Assembly (NCBI RefSeq): GCF_002886045.1
Contig: NZ_CP025791.1
Coordinates: 1,448,001 to 1,512,000 of the forward strand
Direction of reading: 5' to 3'
DNA from: Flavivirga eckloniae
GTDB lineage: Bacteria > Bacteroidota > Bacteroidia > Flavobacteriales > Flavobacteriaceae
DNA length: 64,000 nucleotides
Position numbers and translations under genes: made by a program. A model generated the notes under the pieces. It was not told the origin of the DNA. It was given only the letters and a program-made list of their open reading frames with translations, and ran no database searches. Shown piece by piece: positions 19,195 through 29,579 of the stretch (its first letter is position 1; each line of letters opens with the position of its first letter).

Positions 19195-20482
19195 CTATTC
19201 GTTTATTTTTTAAAATCTCGTTTAAAAAAAGTATTAAAACAACAAAAATCACCCAATCAAAATAGAATATGTAACGCTTAATTGAATGCACAGCTAAAGC
19301 AATGAGTGCATTATTGGCAAGCATAAACAAGATAGCCAAGACTATAAATTTATAGATTGTGCTGTTATTTTTTATAAGGAAGAATATACCATACCCTAAT
19401 AGCACTAAGAACATGAGTAATCCCTTGAACGATCCAAAAGCATTTTTTAAATTTTTAAAAAACAGAATACACCAGGTTTTTAAATTCTGTTTTATTAAAG
19501 GAAAAACCATTTTTGAACACAACTTATTTAAAGCAATGTTTTGCTCATAATAATCCAGCCCCTTTTCTTCAAAAAACTCTAATCCGAGTTTATAAACTCT
19601 TTTATTACAAATTTTGGTGAAGTTATGCTCATAAAATTTATAGTCATCAGTTTCAATACTAAAATTTTGATCATGTGTTAGTTCTGCTTCATACAAACTA
19701 TCGTAAATCAGCTTAAAATATGTTTTTTCATTTTCTTCATCAAACAGATTTATATCATCTTCATTTGCAATGTAAAACGGAGAGCTTATTAAATGTACAT
19801 AATTCATAGCATTGTTTACAAAATGCCCAAATACTATCTTATTATATACCTTTTCAGTTAAGCTCGTTATAAATGGCAGCGCAACTAGTATAATTAAATA
19901 TTTATAATTTTTCGCGAATGATTTATCTTTAAAAATTAAATAGCCAACGGTTAAAACCAATACTGGAACAACAGCAATAAACTGACCTCTTGTTAAAACA
20001 AGAAAAAAAAGAACCAAGCTAATTTTATAGATATAGCTTAACTTTTCTTCAACAAACATTTTTAGGGCGTAACTGAAAATTATTAAAAAAAGCGAATAAG
20101 ATATAGCTTCTGTTAATATTGAGTTACATAAAAAATGTAAATAAACACAAGGTGCCATTAATATTAGCTGAATAATCAAAAGTCCTACAGAATGAATTTT
20201 AAAAACCTTGTTTAGGCTTTTAATAAAAAACCGAGTAGCTAAAACTATTATTCCAAATTGACTTAAAATTAGTGGTAATTCGAAATTATCTCCAAAAACG
20301 GCAGTTAATAAATAAAGAAATATACAATAGACCGGCGAATGATTAAAGGCCATATCTAAAAAAGTATAGCTATCTGGATAATAAATTATGTCTTTATTAA
20401 TAACAAAAACACCAACAATCACATATATTAGTATATAAGTAGTTTTATAAAAGTCGGTAGTAATTCTATTAAATAGTGCCAA
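19184..20482 (-). CDS. Polytopic membrane protein, possible GT-C-type glycosyltransferase
   Basis: 432 residues with about ten hydrophobic helices, a soluble loop at about 225-320, and an N-terminal segment INKDIIYYPDSYTFLDMAFNHSP that resembles the first periplasmic loop of GT-C enzymes, which use an acidic residue in this loop. Its overlap with the DPM1-like gene suggests it transfers the lipid-linked sugar to an acceptor on the periplasmic face. I cannot place it in a named family with certainty. Confidence 0.6.
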   Translation of the reverse strand: MALFNRITTDFYKTTYILIYVIVGVFVINKDIIYYPDSYTFLDMAFNHSPVYCIFLYLLTAVFGDNFELPLILSQFGIIVLATRFFIKSLNKVFKIHSVGLLIIQLILMAPCVYLHFLCNSILTEAISYSLFLIIFSYALKMFVEEKLSYIYKISLVLFFLVLTRGQFIAVVPVLVLTVGYLIFKDKSFAKNYKYLIILVALPFITSLTEKVYNKIVFGHFVNNAMNYVHLISSPFYIANEDDINLFDEENEKTYFKLIYDSLYEAELTHDQNFSIETDDYKFYEHNFTKICNKRVYKLGLEFFEEKGLDYYEQNIALNKLCSKMVFPLIKQNLKTWCILFFKNLKNAFGSFKGLLMFLVLLGYGIFFLIKNNSTIYKFIVLAILFMLANNALIALAVHSIKRYIFYFDWVIFVVLILFLNEILKNKRIDEC

Positions 20483-20710
20483 TTATTCGAATTAAGTTAG
20501 ATAAGAAATATATAATTCATAAGGTATTTAATCTAAATCAAATTTATAAAATGTATTGGTATAATTCATCATATTTATCAGGTAATCACTTACATTTAAA
20601 CTATAAATATTAGATTACTTGTATTTAAACAACAACATTAAATGTAGATGTATCGTCAATTGAGGATAATTTAAAACAATTAAAAGTCATTTATATAATA
20701 GTCTAAATAC

Positions 20711-22318
20711 TCATTTAAAAAAGGTGTCATAATCAATCGTATCCTTTATAATTCTTTTTCTTTCCTTAAAATCTTTATTAAAAATACTACGTTTAAAATC
20801 GACTTCATTTGCACTAATATCTAATAAATCTGCCATACCATGAAATAAATCGTCAGTCATGTATTTTCTGTCTTCAACAAATAACAGCTCCTTTTCTTCT
20901 TTATACTTTTGAGATTGCCAAAGCACAAACGGAATATCAAACATCTTTTTTGAATAAATATCTTCATTATGCCCTGCCATATTTAAATCATCGAATACTT
21001 CTTCTCCATGATCTGAAAAATATAGAGCAAAACTTTTTGTGTGCAAACTATCTACTTGTTTAATAAGCTCCGATATAATAAAGTCATTGTACAAAACGGC
21101 ATTATGGTAATGATTTATTTTTGTGAAATTTTCTTCAGATTTAAATTTTGTAATTGGATCATCTTTAAACTTATTAAAAGCCTTTGGGTATCTATTTTCG
21201 TAATGATGATGCGTCCCCATTAAATGAACAAAAACCAATTTCTTCTTAACATCATTATTACTAATAACTTCATTAAATTCTCCTAAAAGTTCTTCATCTA
21301 AAACTTTACTATTACCAGCTATGGTAGTAGTTAAAAACTTATGATTTTTAGCTGATAAACTAATTTTAGTTATCATGCTTTCGTAAGGACCTATTGGTCT
21401 TTGATTAGATAGCCAATAGGTTTCAAAACCAACACTATTGGCAAGCTGTATTATAGAACCTGCTGAAACCTTTTCAGGGTTTTCATAATTCCCAATGGTT
21501 AATATTTTTGTTAAAGCACCAACAGAATATGCATGCGGACTAATTACATTTTTATACACCAGCAAATTTTTACTCATCTTTTTCAGCTCAGGTGTAGTTT
21601 CCCTATAGTAATTATATATCCCTAAATGAGATCTGGAAGTAGATTCTCCTATAATAATTATATACAATTCATTATCATCACTTAATGATCTATAAGTATT
21701 TTTAAAATTTCCACTTTTATTCTCTTTGTAATTACCAAATTTCTTAGATTCTATATTATACTCTATACCTGATTTGATCATTAAATAAGGAACATTGAAT
21801 ATAATTAAAGTGGATAATTTTAAAAAGAGTAAAACTGAAATTACCAAATCTAAAACATTAAGTTTATTGCTTTTGGTTCTGAATAACCTGATCGCTTCCA
21901 AATTGTTTTTTTTAATTAAAGCGATAAATAATGATAATATAATTAATATGGTATAGACTATTATTGGCATGTCAATATAAAAGTCAACAAATTCCTTTGT
22001 TTCTTCCATATTGGAATCAAATATTACAAATATTGCAGACGAACTGAAATATGTTTTAAATAAATAGTAATATAGTGTTTCAAAACTTATACAAATGATA
22101 AAAAACAAATACGCTAAAATAAAATAGCACTTGTTTATTATATGGTGCGTCAAAAAAAATAAAGGCGCAATCAATAATATACTAAATAAAAGATTCTCTA
22201 TTAAATTATAAAAAACGCTTATAGTAACTTTATTAAAGATACATTCAAAAGAAAAGGACAGTATAATTGGGATTAAAAACAAATATCCCAGTTTTTTTAT
22301 TCCGCTAATATTCTTCAT
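20711..22318 (-). CDS. Phosphoethanolamine-transferase-like sulfatase-superfamily enzyme
   Basis: 535 residues. Five N-terminal helices (to about 165) are followed by a periplasmic alkaline-phosphatase-fold domain. It has the nucleophile motif IIIIGESTSRSHLGIY, in which Thr of GEST is the expected acceptor, the metal motif ALYFSDHGEEVFDD, and AGHNEDIYSKKMFDIPFVLW. EptA/CptA-type enzymes move phosphoethanolamine from phosphatidylethanolamine to lipid A or core sugars, which changes surface charge. Position in a glycan cluster fits this. A different phospho-alcohol donor is possible. The next gene overlaps by 14 bases. Confidence 0.85.
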   Translation of the reverse strand: MKNISGIKKLGYLFLIPIILSFSFECIFNKVTISVFYNLIENLLFSILLIAPLFFLTHHIINKCYFILAYLFFIICISFETLYYYLFKTYFSSSAIFVIFDSNMEETKEFVDFYIDMPIIVYTILIILSLFIALIKKNNLEAIRLFRTKSNKLNVLDLVISVLLFLKLSTLIIFNVPYLMIKSGIEYNIESKKFGNYKENKSGNFKNTYRSLSDDNELYIIIIGESTSRSHLGIYNYYRETTPELKKMSKNLLVYKNVISPHAYSVGALTKILTIGNYENPEKVSAGSIIQLANSVGFETYWLSNQRPIGPYESMITKISLSAKNHKFLTTTIAGNSKVLDEELLGEFNEVISNNDVKKKLVFVHLMGTHHHYENRYPKAFNKFKDDPITKFKSEENFTKINHYHNAVLYNDFIISELIKQVDSLHTKSFALYFSDHGEEVFDDLNMAGHNEDIYSKKMFDIPFVLWQSQKYKEEKELLFVEDRKYMTDDLFHGMADLLDISANEVDFKRSIFNKDFKERKRIIKDTIDYDTFFK

Positions 22319-23141
22319 TTATTTTTTTATATTCTTTAATAGCATTTAACCCAATCCAAATTTTTCTAACAATAGTATTAAACTTAATATGTCTTTTTCT
22401 AAAAAGAAAGAAAACTAACTTAAGTAAAAATAAATAGCCGAATCTTTTATATTTATGAAAATATAAAGCTGCTTGTGCTTTTATAAAATTATCCCCCCCC
22501 ATATTACTGGTAGAACTTTGGAATGAATGCTTAACTATGTATTTATTTTTAAAATATATCTCTAAATTTTTATCTAAAGCATTACTTAAAAATAAATACT
22601 CCTCGCCTGATGGAAAATTACCTCCCAAACCAAATAAAATATTAAAAGAAATATCATTTTTTAATATATCTTTTCTTCTAAAAGCCATTTCTATTGAAGA
22701 CCCTGCTTCAATATCTTTCTCTTTGTAAAGTCTTTTTGAGTTATTTGGATATAATTTGTATGCTTTTCCACAAAAAGTTTCGATTTTGAACATTATAATT
22801 GATGCATTATACAATGCTGAAAATGTTTCCTTTACAATCTCTTGAAAGCTTTCTACATATACAATGTCGTCATCAGCTATTAAACAGATATCTCCAATCG
22901 CATTTTTTATAGCTAAGTTTCTACTTTTTGAAAGTCCAGTTTCATAAGAGTTTATAACTCGAATATTATCGAAATTTGAAGTAAGTTCTTTTCCCTTTTT
23001 TGTTTGGTTTACTATTAAAACATTTACATTCTCTAACCTATCATCAGGAAACATTTCCTTAACAAAGTCTAATGAAACTTTATTCATTGTAGAAATTAAA
23101 ACTTCAAGTTTCAAGTTATTTTCTTTTGTTAACGTTCCCAT
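22305..23141 (-). CDS. Family 2-like glycosyltransferase
   Basis: 278 residues. It shows a divergent GT-A N-terminus (EVLISTMNKVSLDFVKEMF) and a clear acidic metal motif, CLIADDDIVYVE, preceded by GLSKSRNLAIKNA, the usual strand-helix before the DxD. The C-terminus is rich in basic and aromatic residues and probably peripheral to the membrane. Enzymes of this kind add single sugars to surface polysaccharide repeat units. It overlaps the phosphoethanolamine-transferase-like gene and lies 14 bases from the flippase gene, so it is in the same operon. Confidence 0.75.
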   Translation of the reverse strand: MGTLTKENNLKLEVLISTMNKVSLDFVKEMFPDDRLENVNVLIVNQTKKGKELTSNFDNIRVINSYETGLSKSRNLAIKNAIGDICLIADDDIVYVESFQEIVKETFSALYNASIIMFKIETFCGKAYKLYPNNSKRLYKEKDIEAGSSIEMAFRRKDILKNDISFNILFGLGGNFPSGEEYLFLSNALDKNLEIYFKNKYIVKHSFQSSTSNMGGDNFIKAQAALYFHKYKRFGYLFLLKLVFFLFRKRHIKFNTIVRKIWIGLNAIKEYKKINEEY

Positions 23142-23155
23142 TCCATCTATATTCT

Positions 23156-24448
23156 CTATAGCAATTTATTCTTTCCAATAAAACTATGCCTTAAAATATA
23201 AAGCACCACAATAAAATATAAAACATATCTAATAAAATGCGCAATTACAATACCTTCAGTTCCATATATATTCACAAAATAAACCGAAAAGCCATAAAAT
23301 AATAATACTGATAATATTTCGGTAAAAACAAAATAACCTATCTGTTTTTTTGCTAAAAACTGATAGGATATCACGATGGCGCAAAACTTTATTAAGTCGC
23401 CTAATAATTGCCACTTAAACAATGTAGACATACTTAAAAATTCTTCGGTATAAAGTACTTTTATTATTAAATCTCTAAATAGAAAAACCAAAAACATCCC
23501 TACTACTATTATTGGCAGCAACATTTGATAAATTTTTTTCACTTCTTTCCTAAAACCAAAAGTATCCTTAATTTTTGCATACTTAGGCAATACATATAAT
23601 GGAAAAATCGCAGCTGAAAATTGCATATACGTTTTAGAAATAGAGGACATAGCTGTCCAGTACCCAGCATCTAAAGCACTTACTTTGCTTTCTATAAGAT
23701 ACCTTATAGCAATTTCGCTAATGTTTATAATTAATACAACTATAACAGTCATGAAACTATAAGACATCAGTTTGCTTTTAAAATGCAAACCATAAGATAA
23801 CTTTGTTAAATTTATATGATTTCTATATTTACGAGGGAGGATTAAAATATACCCGAAAAATTGTATTAAAGGAGAGATGCTAATGGCTAATAAGCTTCCA
23901 TACGTTCCTTGTTTGAAAGTTAGAACCACAATAACTATTGTACTAACAATTACAGTAAATAAAGTTATCTTAGAAAATAGCTTATAAGCCGAATGTCCAT
24001 TAAGCAGAGCATTCAAAGTGGCATTTATTCCCATAAAAGGAATTATAAATGATAGGATTTTAAAAATGTATCCATAATCATTATTTATTCCAAAAATGAG
24101 GTTATTTAGAGCATCGGACCAAAAGAATAATATAACAAAAGAAAGTATTGAAGCTAAAGCTGTAAAAACCAATACTGTAGAAAGTAAATAATTTAACTGT
24201 TTTTTATCGTCTCTATACTCAGATACATATTTTATTAAACCATTAGAAGTTCCTAGTATAGAAAATTGTTCAAAAAACCTAATCACATTCCATAAATTGC
24301 CAACCTGAGCAATACCTTCAGCGCCAATTAATATTGCTAAAACTTTTTGAGAAATTAAAGAAACTCCCATCCTTACTGCAACTAATAAAGTATTAGCTGA
24401 AGTAACTTTTAGTAACAAATTATTCTTTATAAAGCTAGGTATATTCAA
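23156..24448 (-). CDS. O-antigen/polysaccharide flippase (Wzx-like, MOP superfamily)
   Basis: 430 residues with about 12 predicted helices. The N-terminus LLLKVTSANTLLVAVRMGVSLISQKVLAILIGAEGIAQVGN resembles bacterial O-antigen translocases that flip undecaprenyl-linked repeat units across the inner membrane. It is followed upstream by a clear paralogue at 24482; both share the order SAVFLP/AAIFPLYVLP and WQLLGDLIKFCAIVISYQFLAKK. No Wzy polymerase is recognisable nearby. Confidence 0.85.
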   Translation of the reverse strand: MNIPSFIKNNLLLKVTSANTLLVAVRMGVSLISQKVLAILIGAEGIAQVGNLWNVIRFFEQFSILGTSNGLIKYVSEYRDDKKQLNYLLSTVLVFTALASILSFVILFFWSDALNNLIFGINNDYGYIFKILSFIIPFMGINATLNALLNGHSAYKLFSKITLFTVIVSTIVIVVLTFKQGTYGSLLAISISPLIQFFGYILILPRKYRNHINLTKLSYGLHFKSKLMSYSFMTVIVVLIINISEIAIRYLIESKVSALDAGYWTAMSSISKTYMQFSAAIFPLYVLPKYAKIKDTFGFRKEVKKIYQMLLPIIVVGMFLVFLFRDLIIKVLYTEEFLSMSTLFKWQLLGDLIKFCAIVISYQFLAKKQIGYFVFTEILSVLLFYGFSVYFVNIYGTEGIVIAHFIRYVLYFIVVLYILRHSFIGKNKLL

Positions 24449-24481
24449 TTAATTAGATAAAGTAAACTAATCAAAAGTAAC

Positions 24482-25792
24482 TTATTTATCAATCTTATCC
24501 CCATTATCCACTCCAAAAAGTGAACTTCCAAATATGAGTAAAATAATGCCATAATACATGACATAGCTCACAAAATGAGCAATAACGGCTCCTTTAACAC
24601 CATCAAATAGGTTTATAAAATAAATACTGGTGGTATATAAAATGACTATTAAAAAGGCTTCGGTTAGAATATAATGCCAAAACATCTTTTTTGCTAAAAA
24701 CTGGTAAGCTATAACAATGGATAAAACCTTAACAAAATCACCCAACAGTTGCCATAAGAATAGATCCTCAACAGGTTCAAATTCACTGGAAAAAACCACA
24801 TATACTATAAACGGTTTCAATAAGTATATAAGAAACATCCCTAAAGCCAAGATAGGTATAACAGCCTTATAAAAACTAAACACCTCTTTTTTAAATTCCT
24901 TAGCATCATCAATTTCAGAAAATCGAGGTAAAATATATAGGGCTATAAGCGAACTAACCAACATTAAATAATATTTGGATATTCGAGTCATAGCCTCCCA
25001 AAAACCAGCATCTTTATAACCAACATTATCTATGATATATGATCTAATCGCAATAGCAACAAACGGTAAAAAAACAGCAGAAAAAAGCGCCATTAACGAG
25101 TAAGAACTCATTTTCTTTAAAAAACTAAAAGTTACCCTATCTATTCTTATAAGCGGTACCAAACTACGCCTATTAATAATCCCTACTAAAGTGATTAAAA
25201 ATATTAGTGCTTCTGCAATTACCACAGAAATTAAAGCCCCATTAAGCTTTTCTTGGTAAATTAAAAGTAAGGCTATGGAAACGCTTAAGATTTGTCCTAT
25301 TATATTAATTATGATTAGTATTTTATACTTGGAAAAACCATTCATTATAGAAAATGAAAACATGTTTAAAGCATAAAAAGGGAGTACTATGGCAAATACT
25401 TGAATAACATAAGTATAGTCATTATAAACAGGAAAAATGAGGTCATTTATTAACCCAGCATTAAAATAGCATAAAAACGACACCAAAATAGTAGATACAA
25501 AAGCAACATAAAATATTGTTGATATTGTTTTACTTAACTCTACAACATCATCCTTAAAATCTGAAATATATTTTACAGCACCATTGTAAAAACCAAGTAC
25601 AGAAACCGTTTGAAAAGAACTAACAAAATTCTGTAAATTTCCAATTAAAGCCAATCCTACAGGTCCAATAAAAACAGCTATAGCCTTAGAAGTTAATATT
25701 CCAGCTATTATTCTTGTTAATACAGAAGCTGTTTGTAACGAAGCAATTTTAACTAAAACCTTACTGTTTATATAATCAATTAATTTTCTCAA
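24482..25792 (-). CDS. O-antigen/polysaccharide flippase, second paralogue
   Basis: 436 residues, about 12 helices, with the same layout as the neighbouring flippase: LTSKAIAVFIGPVGLALIGNL near the start, AGFWEAMTRISKYY in the middle and WQLLGDFVKVLSIVIAYQFLAKKMF toward the end. The two genes are 33 bases apart and likely arose by tandem duplication, then diverged. Having two flippases suggests two different repeat units or one specialised copy. It is the first gene of the leftward glycan operon; the start region lies in 25793-25960. Confidence 0.85.
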   Translation of the reverse strand: MRKLIDYINSKVLVKIASLQTASVLTRIIAGILTSKAIAVFIGPVGLALIGNLQNFVSSFQTVSVLGFYNGAVKYISDFKDDVVELSKTISTIFYVAFVSTILVSFLCYFNAGLINDLIFPVYNDYTYVIQVFAIVLPFYALNMFSFSIMNGFSKYKILIIINIIGQILSVSIALLLIYQEKLNGALISVVIAEALIFLITLVGIINRRSLVPLIRIDRVTFSFLKKMSSYSLMALFSAVFLPFVAIAIRSYIIDNVGYKDAGFWEAMTRISKYYLMLVSSLIALYILPRFSEIDDAKEFKKEVFSFYKAVIPILALGMFLIYLLKPFIVYVVFSSEFEPVEDLFLWQLLGDFVKVLSIVIAYQFLAKKMFWHYILTEAFLIVILYTTSIYFINLFDGVKGAVIAHFVSYVMYYGIILLIFGSSLFGVDNGDKIDK

Positions 25793-25960
25793 TTAAGTAC
25801 GATTTTTTACTAAAAAATTACTTTAAATTGAATATACGAAGTATATGCTTAATTATTTCTTTTTCCTTTTTTAGGGGCTAAATATACAAAATCATTTAAC
25901 TTTTCTACCTTAAAAACAAGGAATTGTAAGAAATAATACGTTATTACATAATAAATAAGA

Positions 25961-26197
25961 TTATGACTTTTTCTTTTGCAACAAATAATACAAATTAATA
26001 GAGAATATAGCAGTGTTTGTTATTACAATTGGTTTAGAAAGTGGATCTAATAAAAGTCCATAAAACGCAAATAGTAAACACCCAAAAGAGTTTACTATTC
26101 GTAATGTGTTAATCGATTTCATTAAGAATGAAATTAAAACAGTTGCCATAGCGGCATATCCAACCCATTCTACACCTGAAACCCCTAAGAATTCCAT
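25961..26197 (-). CDS. Small membrane protein (YgjV/SWEET-like half unit)
   Basis: 78 residues forming three hydrophobic helices (about 10-26, 32-50, 54-72). The pattern GYAAMATVLISFLMKSINTLRIVNSFGCLLFAFYG resembles small YgjV-like or PQ-loop transporters. It starts 5 bases after typA ends and is probably co-transcribed with it. No function is established; the family match is by eye. Confidence 0.6.
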   Translation of the reverse strand: MEFLGVSGVEWVGYAAMATVLISFLMKSINTLRIVNSFGCLLFAFYGLLLDPLSKPIVITNTAIFSINLYYLLQKKKS

Positions 26198-26202
26198 GTT
26201 TG

Positions 26203-28002
26203 TTATATTGCTTTGTTTCGTTTGCGATCTACTTCCTTTAAATAAATTTTACGTAATCTTAAGTGGTTTGGCGTTACCTCAACATATTCATCTTTTTGAA
26301 TATATTCTAAAGCCTCTTCCAAAGAAAATTTTATTGCAGGTACAATTTTAGCCTTATCATCGGCTCCTGCAGATCGTACATTACTAAGCTTTTTGGTTTT
26401 AGTTACATTAACCGTCATATCATCGCCACGAGAATTTTCCCCAATAACCTGTCCTTCGTAAATATCTTCTCCCGGGTCAATAAAAAACTTGCCTCTTTCC
26501 TGTAACTTATCAATAGAATAAGGAATCGCTTGTCCGTTTTCCATAGATACCAATGAGCCATTTTGTCTTTCTGGAATCCCTCCCTTTAGTGGTTGGTATT
26601 CTTTAAAACGGTGAGCCATAATAGCTTCACCAGCAGTAGCTGTTAGCAACTGATTACGCAACCCTATAATACCTCTAGATGGTACTATAAACTCACAAAC
26701 CATACGATCTCCTTTAGCCTCCATGCTTAGCATTTCTCCTTTTCTTAAGGTAACCATTTCAATAGCCTTACCAGAAACTTCCTCTGGTAAATCTATGGTC
26801 ATTTCTTCTACAGGCTCGCACTTTACACCATCAACTTCTTTTATTATAACCTGCGGTTGCCCTATTTGTAATTCATAGCCTTCACGACGCATTGTTTCAA
26901 TTAAAACCGATAAATGTAATACACCTCTACCAAACACCATAAACTTATCTGCACTATCTGTTTCTTCAACACGCAATGCCAAATTCTTTTCGAGCTCTTT
27001 CATTAAACGCTCTTTTATATGACGAGATGTAACATATTTTCCATCTTTACCAAAGAAAGGTGAATCGTTAATAGTAAACAACATACTCATTGTTGGTTCA
27101 TCTATTGCAATAGTTTTCAATCCTTCAGGTGTTTCCCAATCTGCTACAGTATCTCCTATTTCAAAACCTTCCAAACCTACAATGGCACAAATATCTCCAG
27201 TTTGAACTTCGTCTACTTTTTTACGACCTAAACCTTCAAAGACATGAAGTTCCTTTATTTTAGACTTAACTATACTTCCGTCACGCTTAACTAAAGATAT
27301 GTTTTGGCCTGCTTTTAGCTCCCCACGGGTTAAACGTCCTATAGCAATTCTTCCTGTAAAAGAAGAAAAATCTAAAGATGTGATTAACATCTGAGTATTA
27401 CCCTCCTCAATTTTTGGTTCTGGAATATGCTCTACAACCATATCCAATAAAGGTTCTATACTATCTGTTTCTTTTTGCCAATCTTCACTCATCCAATTGT
27501 TCTTAGCCGAACCATAAACTGTAGGGAAATCCAATTGCCATTCTTCTGCACCTAATTCAAACATCAAATCAAAAACTTTTTCATGAACCTCATCCGGTGT
27601 GCAGTTTTCTTTATCCACTTTATTAACAACTACACAAGGTTTTAAGCCCAAATCGATTGCTTTTTGCAATACAAAACGTGTCTGCGGCATAGGCCCCTCA
27701 AAAGCATCTACTAACAGTAAAACCCCATCAGCCATATTTAGTACACGCTCTACTTCTCCTCCAAAATCGGCGTGACCTGGTGTATCTATAATATTAATTT
27801 TTGAGCCCTTATATATAACGGAAACATTTTTAGATGTAATTGTAATACCTCTTTCACGCTCCAAATCATTGTTATCAAGAATTAGATCTCCGGTGTTTTC
27901 GTTTTCACGAAATAACTGACAGTGATACATAATTTTGTCTACCAAAGTTGTTTTACCGTGATCTACGTGCGCAATAATTGCGATATTTTTAATATTAGCC
28001 AT
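26203..28002 (-). CDS. typA: Ribosome-associated translational GTPase BipA/TypA
   Basis: 599 residues, the normal length. The G-domain motifs are AHVDHGKTT (11-19), the switch II motif [12 protein letters not shown] and [10 protein letters not shown]-like domain II ([14 protein letters not shown]) and a C-terminal domain with [12 protein letters not shown] and [12 protein letters not shown], specific to BipA, follow. BipA binds the 70S ribosome and supports 50S assembly and growth at low temperature. The gene is divergent from kdsA. Confidence 0.97.
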   Translation of the reverse strand: MANIKNIAIIAHVDHGKTTLVDKIMYHCQLFRENENTGDLILDNNDLERERGITITSKNVSVIYKGSKINIIDTPGHADFGGEVERVLNMADGVLLLVDAFEGPMPQTRFVLQKAIDLGLKPCVVVNKVDKENCTPDEVHEKVFDLMFELGAEEWQLDFPTVYGSAKNNWMSEDWQKETDSIEPLLDMVVEHIPEPKIEEGNTQMLITSLDFSSFTGRIAIGRLTRGELKAGQNISLVKRDGSIVKSKIKELHVFEGLGRKKVDEVQTGDICAIVGLEGFEIGDTVADWETPEGLKTIAIDEPTMSMLFTINDSPFFGKDGKYVTSRHIKERLMKELEKNLALRVEETDSADKFMVFGRGVLHLSVLIETMRREGYELQIGQPQVIIKEVDGVKCEPVEEMTIDLPEEVSGKAIEMVTLRKGEMLSMEAKGDRMVCEFIVPSRGIIGLRNQLLTATAGEAIMAHRFKEYQPLKGGIPERQNGSLVSMENGQAIPYSIDKLQERGKFFIDPGEDIYEGQVIGENSRGDDMTVNVTKTKKLSNVRSAGADDKAKIVPAIKFSLEEALEYIQKDEYVEVTPNHLRLRKIYLKEVDRKRNKAI

Positions 28003-28226
28003 ACCTTAATATTTTAAGCGTGCAAAGGTAATTATAAATAACGGATAAATTATATATTAAATCTTTTTTGAATATTCCCCTCTGTAAAATATAGGGAAAG
28101 AAACATTGCAAACCTTATCTTTCTTGTTTTTAACAAATTAAAAGCAAGAAAATACTTCTAGTATTAATCATTAAAATGTTTCTATTTTGAATTTAAAAGA
28201 TGGTCGTGTTAATTCATCATTAATAC

Positions 28227-28234
28227 TATCTTTG
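28227..28234 (+). promoter_or_regulatory. Candidate -7 promoter element of kdsA
   Basis: TATCTTTG matches the Bacteroidetes -7 consensus TAnnTTTG and lies 13 bases before the kdsA ATG. No strong TTG-type -33 box is obvious. If used, the leader is very short. Confidence 0.5.
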
Positions 28235-28247
28235 CAGCATAATTTTT

Positions 28248-29081
28248 ATGAAACATAAGCTTATGACGCTTCAAGATATTCCAAAGATAAAACATACAAA
28301 TTCAAATAATTTTTTCTTGCTTTGTGGACCATGTGCCATCGAGGGAGAAGATATGGCACTTCGCATAGCCGAGAAAGTCATTACTATTACCGATAAACTG
28401 GAAATTCCTTATATTTTTAAAGGAAGCTTTAAAAAAGCCAATCGTAGTAGAATAGATAGTTTCACTGGAATTGGAAATGAAAAAGCATTAAAAATTCTAA
28501 AAAAAGTTTCAGATACTTTCGATGTACCAACGGTTACGGATATTCATGAAACTTCCGATGCCGAATTAGCGGCACAGTATGTAGACGTGTTACAAATCCC
28601 CGCATTTTTGGTTCGTCAAACAGATCTAGTGGTTGCTGCAGCCAAAACTGGGAAAGTAGTAAACTTAAAAAAGGGACAGTTCATGAGTCCGGAAGCTATG
28701 AAACATGCTGTACAAAAAGTTAAGGATGCCGGTAGCGATAAAGCATGGATAACAGATAGAGGTACCATGTTTGGTTATCAAGATATGATTGTTGATTTCC
28801 GTGGTATTCCAACCATGCGCCAATACGCCCCTACGGTTTTAGATGTGACACATTCGTTACAACAGCCAAATCAAACTGCTGGCGTTACTGGTGGCAGACC
28901 AGATATGATAGAAACCATAGCTAGAGCAGGAATTGTTAATAATGCAGACGGTTTATTTATTGAAACACATTTCGACCCTGCAAATGCAAAAAGTGATGGT
29001 GCCAACATGTTGCATTTAGATAATTTAGAAAAGCTACTTACTAATTTAGTAGCTATTAGGAAAACGATCAACGGATTTTAA
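28248..29081 (+). CDS. kdsA: 3-deoxy-D-manno-octulosonate 8-phosphate synthase
   Basis: 277 residues. It condenses arabinose-5-phosphate with phosphoenolpyruvate to make KDO-8-phosphate for the inner core of lipopolysaccharide. Motifs are LLCGPCAIEGED, FKGSFKKANRSRIDSFTG, DIHETSDAE, VTHSLQQPN and ETHFDPANAKSDG. Cys29 in GPCAIEG occupies the position where metal-dependent (class II) enzymes have cysteine and the E. coli enzyme has asparagine, so this enzyme is predicted to need a divalent metal. An internal ATG at codon 6 (MTLQDIPKIKH) is an alternative start. Confidence 0.95.
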   Translation: MKHKLMTLQDIPKIKHTNSNNFFLLCGPCAIEGEDMALRIAEKVITITDKLEIPYIFKGSFKKANRSRIDSFTGIGNEKALKILKKVSDTFDVPTVTDIHETSDAELAAQYVDVLQIPAFLVRQTDLVVAAAKTGKVVNLKKGQFMSPEAMKHAVQKVKDAGSDKAWITDRGTMFGYQDMIVDFRGIPTMRQYAPTVLDVTHSLQQPNQTAGVTGGRPDMIETIARAGIVNNADGLFIETHFDPANAKSDGANMLHLDNLEKLLTNLVAIRKTINGF

Positions 29082-29099
29082 ACCCTGATTTTAAAAACT

Positions 29100-29480
29100 T
29101 TAATCGAGAAACCAGGCTTTCTTGCTTACACTTAATAAGTTTGATGCCTCGTGCAATAATGCCACAAAGTTTTCATGATCTAGATCCTCGATAGTTTTTA
29201 ACTGAATGGATCGTACTTGCTTGCGTTTATTATCGTTCTTTAAAACTGGAAACTGCTTTTCCAACAATACGCCTTGAACAAAAGCTACATCAACATAATC
29301 CTTACCTTTTAAAATATTTAAATATATCATAGGCTTTTTACCAATGTTATAAAACGGAATTTTATAACTATACCTCTCCTCTATTTCGGGAAGTGTATTA
29401 AGTATAACACTTCTAACGTATAGCATAATAGATTGAAAAGGTTCTTTTTGGTTTAAAAAGTATTCGTCTACCGGTTTCAA
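29100..29480 (-). CDS. DUF1801 domain protein
   Basis: 126 residues. The pattern PVDEYFLNQKEPFQSIMLYVRSVILNTLPEIEERYSYKIPFY with YLNILKGKDYVDVAFVQG matches the small DUF1801/YdhG-like domain, a SufE/TBP-like fold of unknown function. It converges on kdsA with 18 bases between stops. It shows no signal peptide and is probably cytosolic. Confidence 0.75.
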   Translation of the reverse strand: MKPVDEYFLNQKEPFQSIMLYVRSVILNTLPEIEERYSYKIPFYNIGKKPMIYLNILKGKDYVDVAFVQGVLLEKQFPVLKNDNKRKQVRSIQLKTIEDLDHENFVALLHEASNLLSVSKKAWFLD

Positions 29481-29553
29481 TTTTCATTCTAGATTTAATA
29501 ACAAAACCCAAACTTAACAAAAATTTATGATGGGTGATTGAAAAATATTTATT

Positions 29554-29572
29554 TACTTTGTATTTCAAAGTA
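29554..29572. promoter_or_regulatory. Palindromic operator upstream of the regulator operon
   Basis: TACTTTG-tattt-CAAAGTA, two perfect 7-base arms around a 5-base spacer, followed by a third ACTTT half. It lies 7 bases before the ATG at 29580. A near-identical site precedes creD (30573-30591), so the winged-helix protein at 30260 is the likely ligand. Confidence 0.65.
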
Positions 29573-29579
29573 CTTTTAT

